The notes: generated by a model not told the origin, from the letters alone. 64,000 bases of DNA from an uncultured Muribaculaceae bacterium (GCA_910579995.1 CAJTWH010000002.1:212011-276010); one strand, 5' to 3'. Shown: positions 1-9,407, numbered from the stretch's first letter. A program made the numbers and translations.

Positions 1-828
1 GCCGATAATATTCATATATTGCTCTGCCTCGGCAAAACCGCCGCACAGCGAGGGCTTCAGCACCAGATATGCCGGCTTTATGGTATTGACAATCTCGACT
101 TTCTCGGCATACGTACGCAGCCCTATCAGTTCTTCATCAAGGGCGATAGGTATAGGCGATTTTGCGCATAAAGCTGCCATTGCCTCAATCTGTCCGGCCT
201 TTATCGGTTGCTCGATAGAATGGATGTCGTAGTGCTCAAGGCGTCGCAGATAATTCATGGCCTCATCAGCCGGGAAAGCACCGTTGGCGTCGAGCCGCAA
301 CTCAAGAGCCGCCGAAGAGAAACGACGGCGCAGACCGGCGATGAGATCGAGCTCATCGTCGAAATCAATGCCGCCGATTTTTATTTTTATCACACGGAAT
401 CCCTGATCGAGCTTCTCGGCAATGCGTTTGTGCATTAAATGCTTGTCGCCCATCCACACAAGGCCGTTGATCGGTATTCCGCGATGACCGAGCTCCCATG
501 GCGTTGTCCGGCGCGGCGTGTCGCCCACGGGGGGCATTGAGGCGAAGGCACTTGCCACGCCGAATGCTATCGAGCTTGCCTCAGGTTCGGTAAGCGCCGT
601 TGTCACATTGCGGCATTTTTCCGACAGCAGACGCTCGAAATCGGGTGAGTCTTCTGCCGAAAGGCCTCTGAACAAAGGCACTTCACCAATGCCGACCCTG
701 CCGTCCGGAGCTGTAATCCTGATGAAATAAGTATCCTTATGGAGCAGAGAGCCACGTGATGTGCGCGCCTCGAAAGTGAAATCGAGGGTATACCTGCACC
801 ACTCAGCCTTATAATTCATAGATTCCAT
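1..828 (-). CDS. menC: o-succinylbenzoate synthase MenC (3' end beyond window)
   Basis: Enolase-superfamily enzyme that dehydrates SHCHC to o-succinylbenzoate in menaquinone synthesis, in the cytoplasm. The visible 276 residues carry the superfamily pattern: KIKIG (Lys148/Lys150), LRLDANGAF (Asp180, Asn182), SIEQP (Glu206), ALDEE (Asp231) and the second lysine in LKPSLCGG (Lys258). I start at the ATG whose A is the last base of the menB TGA (TGATG), which gives translational coupling; a second in-frame ATG lies nine bases further in. The C-terminal part of the protein is cut by the window edge. Expected partners are menD and menB upstream, and probably menE outside the window. Confidence 0.93.
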   Translation of the reverse strand, partial: MESMNYKAEWCRYTLDFTFEARTSRGSLLHKDTYFIRITAPDGRVGIGEVPLFRGLSAEDSPDFERLLSEKCRNVTTALTEPEASSIAFGVASAFASMPPVGDTPRRTTPWELGHRGIPINGLVWMGDKHLMHKRIAEKLDQGFRVIKIKIGGIDFDDELDLIAGLRRRFSSAALELRLDANGAFPADEAMNYLRRLEHYDIHSIEQPIKAGQIEAMAALCAKSPIPIALDEELIGLRTYAEKVEIVNTIKPAYLVLKPSLCGGFAEAEQYMNIIG

Positions 829-1646
829 CAACCGGGGAATTGAGGGAACTGATCGAAGTCGGGGTCACGTTTCTCGAGGAAAGCCTGTGCGCCTTCCTGA
901 GCCTCGTCCATGAGATAATACATAAGTGTAGCGTCACCTGCAAATTCCATAAGACCATGTTGACCGTCGAGCTCGGCGTTGAGAGCGCGCTTTATCATTC
1001 GTATAGCGAAGGGGCTGCGCTTGATAATAGTCTGACACCATTCCACTACCTCGTCTTCAAGACGGTCGAAAGGCACGACTTTGTTGATCATTCCCATCTC
1101 GAGGGCCTCGGCTGCGGTATACTGGCGGCACAGGAACCAAATCTCGCGGGCTTTTTTCTGACCTACGCAACGGGCAAGGTAGCTTGATCCGAAACCGGCG
1201 TCGAAACTTCCCACCTTAGGGCCGGTCTGTCCGAAGCGTGCGTTTTCAGAAGCGATAGAAAGGTCGCAGACTACCTGCAGCACATTTCCGCCACCGATAG
1301 CATAGCCGTTTACCATGGCGATGACAGGTTTCACAAGCGAGCGGATAGCTTTGTGAATCTCAAGCACATTGAGGCGGGGTGTTCCGTCGGAATCACGGTA
1401 GCCTCCGCGGGATTTATAGTGTTGGTCACCGCCGCTGCAGAAAGCCTTGTCGCCGGCGCCGGTGAGCACCACTACGCGCACCTCAGGGGTATCGCGGCAA
1501 TATGCAAGCGCGTCGAGAATCTCATGGTTCGTCTGCGGGCGGAAGGCGTTGTAAACCTCCGGGCGGTTGATTGTAATCTTTGCAATACCCTCGAAGAAAT
1601 CGAAGAGGATATCGCTATATTGCTTGATTGTAGTCCAGTTACGCAT
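828..1646 (-). CDS. menB: 1,4-dihydroxy-2-naphthoyl-CoA synthase MenB
   Basis: Crotonase-fold enzyme of 272 residues that closes the ring of o-succinylbenzoyl-CoA. Visible signatures are the oxyanion-hole loops around SGGDQ (residues 71-75) and NGYAIGGGN (113-121), the stretch [14 protein letters not shown], and the MenB-specific [15 protein letters not shown]. The C-terminal EKRDPDF is also typical of MenB. The length is slightly below that of E. coli MenB. The start overlaps the end of menD by 8 nt and the stop overlaps menC by 1 nt, so the three genes are surely one transcript. Confidence 0.97.
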   Translation of the reverse strand: MRNWTTIKQYSDILFDFFEGIAKITINRPEVYNAFRPQTNHEILDALAYCRDTPEVRVVVLTGAGDKAFCSGGDQHYKSRGGYRDSDGTPRLNVLEIHKAIRSLVKPVIAMVNGYAIGGGNVLQVVCDLSIASENARFGQTGPKVGSFDAGFGSSYLARCVGQKKAREIWFLCRQYTAAEALEMGMINKVVPFDRLEDEVVEWCQTIIKRSPFAIRMIKRALNAELDGQHGLMEFAGDATLMYYLMDEAQEGAQAFLEKRDPDFDQFPQFPG

Positions 1647-3171
1647 TGTTATTTGATATTTTTAGTTCAATAATCTTAGGATTTGGTGCTTGCGCAAGCT
1701 TCACTTGCGCCACGTCGGTTACTTCTTGATAATCAAAACCGTAGGCTTCCGCAAGCTTTTGGAGAGGGAATTTGGGCATTGCAGTGAAATATTGCTCACG
1801 CTCCGGCAGATTCTTGGTTGTGCCTACCTGACGGAAGATTTCACCGCCATTGTTGTTGACAACTATCATGGTGAAATTGCAGCCGACACCTTTTACAGCC
1901 AAAGCCCCGATATCGTATGCCGCCGACATGTCTCCGGTAATAAGTACCACCGGTTTATCTGCGACGAGCGACGCCCCGATGGCTGTGGATGTAGCTCCAT
2001 CGATACCGCTCACGCCTCGGTTTGACCATACGTTTGTATACTTGTCAATGGATACTTTCTGCGCCTCGCGTATGCTCATGCCATTGCCTATATGAAGCGA
2101 GATTTCTTTACCGGACAAGGCCTCGACAAGCTGACTTACCGGGCTTGTAGCACATGGCTGAAACCCTGAGAACCTCTTCCTGTAATCATTTGGCATCCCT
2201 TTGCAAACTTTGAAATTATCTTCCAAGAATATATGCAGGGGCGACGCGACACATATCTCGCCATAATTGCGACCGAGAGGGTCTACATGTATGCACTTGA
2301 TTTTATTTCGCTCAATCCATGAATAAACCGCAGGATATACCGGAGCCGAGCCGGCAATGACTATCACATCGGGGATTGCGGCTTTATCTAAATTCTTGGC
2401 GAACTGAGCTGCCGGCAAAACTGACAAATGAGACAGATTTGACTGAGCCTCGGCAATAACAGCAACATTCGCCGGAAGATTCTCCATTACCTTTTCGGCA
2501 GCATGAATATCTTCTAAGGGAGATAAGCCTGCAATATAAAGAAGATAGCCGGAATCCGGGGTGTAGCTGATAAGCTTTCCGAAATCAATCTTACCGCACG
2601 AAGGCGCAAAATCGGTATGGACCGGACTTTGGTCGCACCCCTCGGTCAATGGAACCTCAAATTGCATATTTATATGCACCGGGCCTGCAGGAAACTGCGT
2701 CGCAGCCGACAGGCCCGCATTGAGCAGACGGCTGACGTATGCCGGTCTTTCGCCCTCGCGGATATCCACGCTCTTACGCACTATTTTATCAAAAAGGCCC
2801 GCTTGGGGAATCGTTTGCGGACGGTTGCAGTCAATATCGTAGTACGGGCGGTCGGCAGATATTGCCACAAGGGGTATATTGCTATAGTAAGCCTCGGCAA
2901 GCGCCGGGCCGAAATTGAGCAGAGCCGTACCCGAAGTGCATACTACCGCTACGGGCTTTCGTGTTTCAACAGCCATGCCGAGGGCAACAAACGCAGCCAC
3001 ACGCTCATCTACTACATAGTGCAGCACATATTTGTCACACCTGCATAAAGCCAGAATAAGAGGTGCATTGCGCGACCCCGGCGACACCACTACATGCTGT
3101 ATCCCATACCGCGACAGCAATTCGGCAAGCTGTCGCGCCGTAGGCTTGATATTTGTAGTCATATTCGGCAT
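1639..3171 (-). CDS. menD: SEPHCHC synthase MenD
   Basis: Thiamine-diphosphate enzyme that condenses 2-oxoglutarate-derived succinic semialdehyde with isochorismate, the first committed menaquinone step. Of its 510 residues, the N-terminal domain has the MenD motif [11 protein letters not shown] and [18 protein letters not shown], and the C-terminal ThDP/Mg2+ region has [13 protein letters not shown] followed by [11 protein letters not shown]. It is first in a menD-menB-menC run. No isochorismate synthase (menF) lies upstream; the neighbour is a divergent outer-membrane gene. The intergenic gap of about 70 bp to that gene must hold promoters for both directions. Confidence 0.96.
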   Translation of the reverse strand: MPNMTTNIKPTARQLAELLSRYGIQHVVVSPGSRNAPLILALCRCDKYVLHYVVDERVAAFVALGMAVETRKPVAVVCTSGTALLNFGPALAEAYYSNIPLVAISADRPYYDIDCNRPQTIPQAGLFDKIVRKSVDIREGERPAYVSRLLNAGLSAATQFPAGPVHINMQFEVPLTEGCDQSPVHTDFAPSCGKIDFGKLISYTPDSGYLLYIAGLSPLEDIHAAEKVMENLPANVAVIAEAQSNLSHLSVLPAAQFAKNLDKAAIPDVIVIAGSAPVYPAVYSWIERNKIKCIHVDPLGRNYGEICVASPLHIFLEDNFKVCKGMPNDYRKRFSGFQPCATSPVSQLVEALSGKEISLHIGNGMSIREAQKVSIDKYTNVWSNRGVSGIDGATSTAIGASLVADKPVVLITGDMSAAYDIGALAVKGVGCNFTMIVVNNNGGEIFRQVGTTKNLPEREQYFTAMPKFPLQKLAEAYGFDYQEVTDVAQVKLAQAPNPKIIELKISNNNA

Positions 3172-3243
3172 TTTTCGGGTTTAAAAGGCTTTTGAGCTAA
3201 CAAAATTAATATTTATTTGTTAATATTGCAAAGCGTTTCCACT

Positions 3244-4425
3244 ATGAAAAGATTCATTACATTCATCACCTGTATGGCTATAACCATTGCAATCACCTGT
3301 AAAGCAAGTGATTGCAATGATAGCATCGTAGTTTCGGCCGATACGGTTGCTGTGGATTCCATGGCGCAGAAACCTAAGGGTTTCATAAATAAGATAATCG
3401 CTTACTTCAACGAATCCAACAAAGTAAGACGTAATAAGAAATTCGATTTCAGTATTATCGGCGGACCGCATTATTCATCAGATACCAAGTTCGGAATAGG
3501 CATAGTCGGCTCAGGACTATACCGTCCCTCGCGTCGCGACACAGTGTCGCCGCTGTCGAATGTAGCCGTATATGCCGACGCCACCACGAGCATGTTTTTC
3601 AAGCTCGGCATACGCGGCACGCATATCTTTCCCAACGACGTTGCCCGCCTCAATTATGACCTCAATGTTGCTCACGTCGCAACCAGATACTGGGGCATAG
3701 GCTATGAAATGGGACGCAACGATGATAACGAATCAAAATATAAATATTTTACCTCGCAGGCTGAAGTGAGCTACGTATGGCGGCTCGCACGTAACTTCTA
3801 CCTCGGCCCGATGGCTACACTCGACTATTTCAACGCCCGCGATATGGCCAAGCCCGAACTCTGGGAGGGACTGAAAGACAAGACTTTCAATATCGGAGTA
3901 GGATTCACGGTGCAATATGACAACCGCGACTTCCTCACCAACGCCGCCCATGGCATGTATCTGCGTCTTGACCAGCGCTTCAATCCGCGCTTTCTCGCCA
4001 ACAAAAACGCATTTTCGCTCACCGAGCTTTATCTCTCATACTATCACCCGCTCTGGAAGTCGGCCACCATAGCCATGCAGCTCCACTCACGCCTGACCTA
4101 CGGCAATACGCCATGGACCTTGCTCTCTACCCTTGGCGGCAGCGACAACATGCGCGGCTATTTCGAAGGCCGCTACCGCGACAAAAGCGAGATAGATGTC
4201 TGCATTGAGCTCCGCCAACATGTATGGCGCCGCAACGGTGTTGTCGTATGGGTCGGTGCGGGAACGGTATTCCCTAAATTCTCGGCAATGAGAATGCGTC
4301 AGATTCTGCCTAACTATGGCATAGGCTACCGCTGGGAATTCAAACGTCGTGTGAATGTAAGGCTCGACCTCGGCTTCGGGCGTAAACAAACCGGATTTAT
4401 ATTCAGTATCAATGAAGCGTTCTGA
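3244..4425 (+). CDS. BamA/TamA-type outer-membrane barrel protein
   Basis: Predicted outer-membrane protein of 393 residues. The N-terminus MKRFITFITCMAITIAITC is a signal peptide. The remainder alternates short polar and aromatic strands, as in an Omp85-superfamily barrel, with LGGSDNMRGYFEGRYRDKSE resembling the conserved (V/I)RGY-type loop, and it ends in Phe (FSINEAF), as barrel proteins do. No POTRA domains are seen, so it is a short family member and not BamA itself. I prefer the ATG at 3244 over an in-frame TTG 27 nt upstream, because only the ATG gives a clean signal peptide. Its end overlaps the next gene by 14 nt. Its exact substrate or role cannot be told from sequence. Confidence 0.75.
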   Translation: MKRFITFITCMAITIAITCKASDCNDSIVVSADTVAVDSMAQKPKGFINKIIAYFNESNKVRRNKKFDFSIIGGPHYSSDTKFGIGIVGSGLYRPSRRDTVSPLSNVAVYADATTSMFFKLGIRGTHIFPNDVARLNYDLNVAHVATRYWGIGYEMGRNDDNESKYKYFTSQAEVSYVWRLARNFYLGPMATLDYFNARDMAKPELWEGLKDKTFNIGVGFTVQYDNRDFLTNAAHGMYLRLDQRFNPRFLANKNAFSLTELYLSYYHPLWKSATIAMQLHSRLTYGNTPWTLLSTLGGSDNMRGYFEGRYRDKSEIDVCIELRQHVWRRNGVVVWVGAGTVFPKFSAMRMRQILPNYGIGYRWEFKRRVNVRLDLGFGRKQTGFIFSINEAF

Positions 4426-6100
4426 CAACATATTATCAAAGCTCGGAGGGGCGTCAGACATTATGGTATGGCTCGTGCCTTTGCTCTTGCTCATACCAAA
4501 CATCGCTCTTGACATCACCGAGATAAGTTATTCGTGGGCCGACAAGGCTGTCAACATCCTTGTGCCTGCGGGCGTATATCTCATGCTCTTCGCGGCAAGC
4601 CGCCGCACAGGCGCCACGACGCTGTGGTTCATACCCGTAATGGTGCTCTGTGCTTTCCAGATAGTGCTGCTGTTTCTTTACGGGGAGTCTATTATCGCCA
4701 TCGATATGTTTCTCAATGTAGTCACTACCAATGTGCATGAGGCTACCGAGTTGCTGCGCAATCTCTCGGCAGCCATCGTAGTGGTGTGCGTGCTGTATCT
4801 TCCACCGATCATTGCGGCCACGGTGATGTGCGTCAAGGGGTCGAGAGCCGGCCGACGCAACCGCAAGGCGGCTCTCTATTGTGGAATTGCTCTCGCTGCA
4901 GCAGGCTTTGCATGTATGGCGGCGGCCAATGATTATCATCCTACCCGCAAACTGTTTCCTGTCAATGTGATATCAAACATGTTTGAGGCGCTCGAGCGTA
5001 CGCGCCTCACCGAGAACTACTTCGATACATCAGCCGACTACTCTTTCGGTAGTATCGATTGCAGCGGAGATTCTACCGGAGTATATGTGCTCGTAATCGG
5101 CGAGACATCCCGCGCCGACAATTGGCAGCTCAACGGCTATCAACGCCCTACAAATCCTCGATTGTCGAAACGCTCGGGCCTGCTGTCGTTCAACAGAGCT
5201 TTGAGTGAGAGCAACACCACTCACAAGAGTGTTCCCCTGCTTATGTCAGCCCTCGACGCCTGCGATTTCGGCGATTCGATATATCAGTGCAAAGGTGTCA
5301 TCGACGCATTCAAGGAAGCGGGTATATCGACAGCTTTTATATCCAATCAGCAGCGCAACGGCGCCTTGATTGACTTTTTCGGCGAGCAGGCCGACAGCGT
5401 ATTGTTCCTCACCGACGATGGAGCCGAGCACTACGACACCGAGCTATGTATGCACCTCAAAGATGTGATAGAGAATAATAAAGACGGCAAAGTGTTTGTA
5501 GTGCTTCATACCTACGGCAGTCATTTCAACTATAAGGAACGCTATCCCGACGAGTACACCTACTTCAAACCCGACAACAGTACAGAGGCCTCGGCAGCCA
5601 ACCGGGATGAGCTGATGAATGCCTACGATAATGCAATCCGCTATACCGACGCCGTGATAGACGGTATCGTAGATGTACTTGCAAAATCCAACCGCAGCTC
5701 TGCAATGGTATATCTTGCCGATCATGGAGAAGACATCTTCGACGACAGCCGAGAGCGTTTCCTGCACGCCTCTCCCACCCCGACCTACTGGCAGATACAT
5801 GTGCCAATGCTTGTATGGGTCAGCGACTCTTACCGTGCCGCAAATCCCGACCGTTACACTACCCTCTTGGCCAATACCGGCAAAAATGTATCATCGAGCC
5901 GCAGTGCCTTCCATACTTTGATATCGCTTGCCGGCATAATGACTGACGACTATAAGGCCGCTGCAGACCTCTCTTCGCCTGACTACAGCGAGCCGACCCG
6001 TGTATTCCTGAACGACTACAATGAAGCCGTACCGCTTAAAGAAAGCGGACTCAGGAAGCCCGACTACGACCAACTGGCCCAACACCGCATAAACTTCTGA
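4412..6100 (+). CDS. EptA-like phosphoethanolamine transferase (sulfatase fold)
   Basis: Inner-membrane enzyme of 562 residues that probably adds phosphoethanolamine to lipid A or another glycan. There are about five N-terminal membrane helices (roughly residues 18-36, 46-62, 72-92, 120-140 and 155-172), then a periplasmic alkaline-phosphatase-fold domain. Family motifs are VIGETSRAD (228-236), SNTTHKSVPL with the likely nucleophilic threonine at 269 or 270, HTYGSH (366-371), and ADHGED with metal ligands at 437-440 and His452. It overlaps the barrel gene by 14 nt, suggesting joint expression for envelope maintenance. A strong terminator follows. The acceptor substrate is inference. Confidence 0.86.
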   Translation: MKRSDNILSKLGGASDIMVWLVPLLLLIPNIALDITEISYSWADKAVNILVPAGVYLMLFAASRRTGATTLWFIPVMVLCAFQIVLLFLYGESIIAIDMFLNVVTTNVHEATELLRNLSAAIVVVCVLYLPPIIAATVMCVKGSRAGRRNRKAALYCGIALAAAGFACMAAANDYHPTRKLFPVNVISNMFEALERTRLTENYFDTSADYSFGSIDCSGDSTGVYVLVIGETSRADNWQLNGYQRPTNPRLSKRSGLLSFNRALSESNTTHKSVPLLMSALDACDFGDSIYQCKGVIDAFKEAGISTAFISNQQRNGALIDFFGEQADSVLFLTDDGAEHYDTELCMHLKDVIENNKDGKVFVVLHTYGSHFNYKERYPDEYTYFKPDNSTEASAANRDELMNAYDNAIRYTDAVIDGIVDVLAKSNRSSAMVYLADHGEDIFDDSRERFLHASPTPTYWQIHVPMLVWVSDSYRAANPDRYTTLLANTGKNVSSSRSAFHTLISLAGIMTDDYKAAADLSSPDYSEPTRVFLNDYNEAVPLKESGLRKPDYDQLAQHRINF

Positions 6101-6120
6101 CAAACCACAACGCACTATCA

Positions 6121-6162
6121 GGCAACGCATTACTCCGGCACAATGCGTTGCCTTTATTTTTT
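6121..6162 (+). terminator. Rho-independent terminator after the EptA-like gene
   Basis: An 11-bp perfect stem, GGCAACGCATT with AATGCGTTGCC, around a 10-nt loop is followed by CTTTATTTTTTC. It lies 20 nt after the stop codon and separates the envelope pair from the ECF sigma operon. Confidence 0.88.
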
Positions 6163-6188
6163 CTGAAACATTTTTTTGCAAATCTATG

Positions 6189-6218
6189 TTGCAAAATGGC
6201 CGGTCGTTCGTATCTTTG
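6189..6218 (+). promoter_or_regulatory. Bacteroidota-type promoter of the first ECF sigma operon
   Basis: TTG at 6189-6191, a 19-bp spacer, then TATCTTTG at 6211-6218, which fits the TAnnTTTG -7 consensus. Transcription would begin about 10 nt downstream, just before the ATG at 6238, and this argues against the GTG at 6226 as the start codon. Confidence 0.55.
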
Positions 6219-6237
6219 TTGAGAAGTGACCAAGACA

Positions 6238-6738
6238 ATGGAATCAGAACGTTTCACCGGCATATTCACACGCATGCAATCACGCCTTCAGTCAGTGGCG
6301 CGACGTATGCTTGGCAGCGACGACGAAGCCGCCGACGCTCTTCAAGACGCCTTTTGCGCCCTGTGGAGCTGCCACAAGAATATACCCGACGAACGTGCTG
6401 CCGAGGGAATGGCTGTTGTAAGCGTACGCAACAAATGTCTCGACGCTCTTCGCCGCCGCAGCGCGCACGGCACTACCGAGCTTCATGAAATATCTGATAT
6501 CGCAGAAAGCAGCCTTGATGAAAATACCGACGAAATATATGCCGGAGTCGACGCACTTATCAAAACCATGCTCAGCGAGCGCGACCGCCGTATTCTCTTG
6601 CTCCGCGATTATTCCGGATGGGAGATGGAAGACATCGCCATTGAATTCGGCATGACGCAGGCCAATGCAAGAGTCGCCCTCAGTCGTGCCCGCAGAGCAA
6701 TATTGAACGCATATAAATCACAGAAGCAGAAGTCATGA
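6238..6738 (+). CDS. ECF sigma-70 family RNA polymerase sigma factor
   Basis: Protein of 166 residues with the two ECF domains. Region 2 spans roughly residues 5-70 (VARRMLGSDDEAADALQDAF, then VRNKCLDALRRR). Region 4 is near the C-terminus, with the helix-turn-helix YSGWEMEDIAIEFGMTQANA and VALSRARRAILNAY. The ATG at 6238 is preferred. The gene overlaps the next one by 4 nt (ATGA), the usual arrangement for a sigma/anti-sigma pair. A paralogous module lies at 36985-38308 on the other strand. Inferred role: activating this operon, and perhaps other genes, when an envelope signal releases it from its partner. Confidence 0.92.
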   Translation: MESERFTGIFTRMQSRLQSVARRMLGSDDEAADALQDAFCALWSCHKNIPDERAAEGMAVVSVRNKCLDALRRRSAHGTTELHEISDIAESSLDENTDEIYAGVDALIKTMLSERDRRILLLRDYSGWEMEDIAIEFGMTQANARVALSRARRAILNAYKSQKQKS

Positions 6739-7181
6739 CAGAAAAAGCATTATTACATCTTATCGAGCTATACCTCAATGGAGAAACCACGCTCGCCCAA
6801 GAGCGCGAACTCCGCGAGGCTCTTCTTGACAGCGAGAGCGATGACCCTCGGGTAGAAGAATGTCTGGCCGTGATGGCTTTCGCCGCTGCCGACGGCCGGC
6901 GGCGTGCCGCAGAGGCTGTGCGACCCCGACGGAGGACGATATGGCCGTCGATAGCGGTAGCTGCTTCTCTCGCCATATTGCTGAGCGTCGGGCTATGGAT
7001 CAACCGGCCGTCACAGCAAACCGACTGCAGCAGTATCATAGCATGTGTGGAGACTAATGACCCGATGGTCGCGATGGCATTGATGGACGCCCAACTTGAA
7101 GAAATCGGAATGGCGTCGGATTTATTCAGCGAAAGTATCGAACAGGATATTGCCTCGCTCAGCGAAGCTATAAATTTTTAG
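6735..7181 (+). CDS. Putative membrane-anchored anti-sigma factor
   Basis: A 148-residue protein with a cytosolic N-terminus rich in Glu and Leu, one membrane helix (about residues 69-90, from IWPSIAVAASLAILL), and a short acidic periplasmic tail. I see no zinc-binding HxxxCxxC motif, so it is not a classical ZAS anti-sigma factor. The role is inferred from position and topology: it starts inside the stop codon of the sigma gene, and the gene at 37368 has the same size, layout and neighbours. Confidence 0.6.
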   Translation: MTEKALLHLIELYLNGETTLAQERELREALLDSESDDPRVEECLAVMAFAAADGRRRAAEAVRPRRRTIWPSIAVAASLAILLSVGLWINRPSQQTDCSSIIACVETNDPMVAMALMDAQLEEIGMASDLFSESIEQDIASLSEAINF

Positions 7182-7190
7182 AGTAAGCTT

Positions 7191-7628
7191 ATGAAAAGGA
7201 TATTGATAATAGCGATCTTGACAGTATGCGCGGCTGCGGCATGGGCGGCAGAGCCTCCGGCCTCGCTCGGAATTCTTAATTCGCACTATTCCGCCGATCC
7301 GGGAGTTTCAAAGACGATAGTTACGGGGAAGTCGCTCAAGCGCTACAACCTCGAGGAATACCGCGGCCTGACACTTGCCGACAAGCCGGAAAAGGCTGAG
7401 GCGATAGAAAAAGCCGTGGCTCACGACGCCCGCAATGCCAACGACCGTGAGATATCGTATCGCGACGGAAAGATATACTATGCTTTCCTGACTCTGAAAC
7501 CAAAGGATGATAAAAACAGATATCTATTTTATCTCAACCAACATCTTGCCGGCGGCAATAAGATAATACTGATATATATGAGCGGCAAAGCCGATTCGGA
7601 AAGCATAAAGAAAATGATAAAGAAATAA
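7191..7628 (+). CDS. Small secreted protein of the ECF module (possibly DUF6108-type)
   Basis: 145 residues with a clear signal peptide (MKRILIIAILTVCAAAAWAA) and a mature domain of about 125 residues containing LKRYNLEEYRGLTL and YYAFLTLKPKDDKNRYLFYL. The pattern of a Tyr-rich beta-strand region ending in Lys resembles proteins that follow ECF sigma/anti-sigma pairs in Bacteroides and that I recall being annotated DUF6108; I could not verify this. The protein at 36985 is a diverged counterpart in the same relative position. The function is unknown; a periplasmic sensor or modulator of the sigma/anti-sigma pair is plausible. Confidence 0.6.
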   Translation: MKRILIIAILTVCAAAAWAAEPPASLGILNSHYSADPGVSKTIVTGKSLKRYNLEEYRGLTLADKPEKAEAIEKAVAHDARNANDREISYRDGKIYYAFLTLKPKDDKNRYLFYLNQHLAGGNKIILIYMSGKADSESIKKMIKK

Positions 7629-7635
7629 TACAGGC

Positions 7636-8490
7636 ATGAAACAACTGATTGCAATACTCATCATCATCGGCAGCATAGCTGCCGCCCGCGGGGCGGAGAA
7701 TACCGACAGTATAATAAGGTTTACGAAACCCGATTCAGTAGTAGTCACCACTACCGACAATTCGATTTCCGTAAAGATAAACGGTGACCGCTACGGCCAG
7801 AAATATCAGTATGACTATAGCTCACAAATAGAAGAAGATAATGATATCTGGGAAATAAACCTGCCTTTCAGCAACAGCGAGAACGGCCGTAGCAAAGGCA
7901 AGAATTATTTCAGTATCGACTGGTTTGACAATTTCTATGTCGGTGCTACATTTCCACTCAACGGAGCAGCCGGAATCAACTGCGGATGGGAGATAGGCGT
8001 AGACAATATCGCCGCAGTACGCTGGAACATCTCGCGGTCGGGCACCAAGTTGTCGCTCGGCTTCGGCATGGGCTACAGGTCTGCTAATTTCGGCGACGAG
8101 CATGTTTTGGCGCAGGCCGACAAGGTTATATATCTCACACCGATAGGGTCCGGAATAGAGAAAGGATCATCGCGCCTGCACTTGTTCAGACTTCATGTGC
8201 CGTTGATGTTAACTCAGAAAGTTTATAAAGACAAGTGCGTAAGGGTGGGAGCTGTGCTCAACCTCAACACCTATCTGAGCGCCACTACTAAGACTCAAGG
8301 CGGAGGCGTGACAAGCAAAGCCAGCTTCCATTCTCTCAAGCAACGTTTTGTCACACCCGACATTTTCGGTTCTTTTAATTTTTTCGATGGTCTCGGATTC
8401 TATCTGCGATGGTCGCCGATGTCGGTATTTGAAAAAGGCTGGGGACCCGACCTTGATTATCTGTCAATAGGTTTAAATATCGTAATATGA
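7636..8490 (+). CDS. Outer-membrane beta-barrel protein, first of tandem pair
   Basis: 284 residues with signal peptide MKQLIAILIIIGSIAAARG. After it comes a segment, SIIRFTKPDSVVVTTTDNS, that is also present in diverged form in the next protein, then amphipathic strands with GFGMGYRS, LFRLHVPLMLTQ and a C-terminal FYLRWSPMSVFEKGWGPDL. The layout is that of small porin-like or outer-membrane beta-barrel proteins of Bacteroidales. It lies 7 nt after the small secreted protein and overlaps the next gene by 4 nt, so it belongs to the ECF transcript. The ligand or function is unknown. Confidence 0.68.
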   Translation: MKQLIAILIIIGSIAAARGAENTDSIIRFTKPDSVVVTTTDNSISVKINGDRYGQKYQYDYSSQIEEDNDIWEINLPFSNSENGRSKGKNYFSIDWFDNFYVGATFPLNGAAGINCGWEIGVDNIAAVRWNISRSGTKLSLGFGMGYRSANFGDEHVLAQADKVIYLTPIGSGIEKGSSRLHLFRLHVPLMLTQKVYKDKCVRVGAVLNLNTYLSATTKTQGGGVTSKASFHSLKQRFVTPDIFGSFNFFDGLGFYLRWSPMSVFEKGWGPDLDYLSIGLNIVI

Positions 8491-9335
8491 AAAAGACATT
8501 TCTCGCAATCATAGCAACTACCGCCGCCATGGTATGCGGCGCGGTAAACAGCAACGATACCGTATATCGGTTTTCTAATCCGGAGAGGGTACTCATTTCA
8601 GAGAGCCGCGTCGGAGTTGAGGTGAAGATAATAGATGACAACTCGGTAAAGCATAAATTCGAGCGCCATGGCGAGGGAAATTTTGTGCGCCGATCTTCGC
8701 AAACATACAAATTCTTGCCCGGAGGCGACAAGTGGAATATGATAATAGGAGGCTTCACGCTCGGATTTGTAACAACGCCCGGAGCCGGTGATGATATATC
8801 GCCAGAGGGCGGACGCTCGCTCGAACTCGGTATTCTCAATGCCTTGGGCTTTGAATACAAACCAAGCAAGCACTTCGGCATATCGTTTGGCATAGGATTT
8901 GACTGGCGAAATTACCGCTCTACAAAAGGTATACTCTACGAGCCTATAGATGGAAAAATCAGAGTATCGCAGTTTCCCGAGGGTGTTGATTACCGTTTCT
9001 CGCGTCTGAAAGTATTCTCAATCCAGTTTCCGCTGCTGATCGGGTGGGACTGTGGGCGCATAGCTTCGGGCCTTAATCCCAATATCTCATTCGGCCCTGT
9101 ATTCTGTGTGAATACCCATGGATCGGTGATGTCGTCATGGCGTGAGGAAGGAGGCAAGACCTCTACTTTTTCAAGCAACAGCATTGGCCAGCGCAAGTTT
9201 ACCATCGATTTCATAGCCAATTTCTCGCTCGGATGTGTAGGAGTATATGTGCGCTATTCGCCATATAAGACTTTGACCGGAGCCGAAGCTCCCGACCTGC
9301 GGCCTCTATCCGCCGGATTCGCGGTATCGTTTTAG
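8487..9335 (+). CDS. Outer-membrane beta-barrel protein, second of tandem pair
   Basis: 282 residues with signal peptide MKKTFLAIIATTAAMVCGAV. It is a paralogue of its upstream neighbour: TVYRFSNPERVLISE corresponds to SIIRFTKPDSVVVTT, both have a central GFGM/GIGF strand and an FSIQFPLLI / FRLHVPLML strand, and the C-terminal parts VYVRYSPYKTLTGAEAPDL and FYLRWSPMSVFEKGWGPDL align. The start overlaps the previous stop (ATGA). It is the last gene of the ECF operon and is followed by a GC-rich hairpin. A local duplication followed by divergence is the simplest explanation. Confidence 0.68.
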   Translation: MKKTFLAIIATTAAMVCGAVNSNDTVYRFSNPERVLISESRVGVEVKIIDDNSVKHKFERHGEGNFVRRSSQTYKFLPGGDKWNMIIGGFTLGFVTTPGAGDDISPEGGRSLELGILNALGFEYKPSKHFGISFGIGFDWRNYRSTKGILYEPIDGKIRVSQFPEGVDYRFSRLKVFSIQFPLLIGWDCGRIASGLNPNISFGPVFCVNTHGSVMSSWREEGGKTSTFSSNSIGQRKFTIDFIANFSLGCVGVYVRYSPYKTLTGAEAPDLRPLSAGFAVSF

Positions 9336-9352
9336 ATAAGCTGAGATACAAG

Positions 9353-9393
9353 TGCTGCGCTCACACTGTTTTGTTTCAGGCGTGAGCGCAGCA
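9353..9393. terminator. Hairpin between convergent genes
   Basis: A 12-bp perfect stem, TGCTGCGCTCAC with GTGAGCGCAGCA, around a 17-nt loop lies between the ECF operon end and the convergent exonuclease gene. The T tracts on both sides are poor, so termination may be weak or Rho-assisted. Confidence 0.5.
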
Positions 9394-9407
9394 TGTGTTT
9401 AAGTGTG

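Noticed and set aside
3217..4425. TTG-initiated longer form of the barrel protein
   Set aside because: It places nine residues before a clean signal peptide; the ATG at 3244 fits better.
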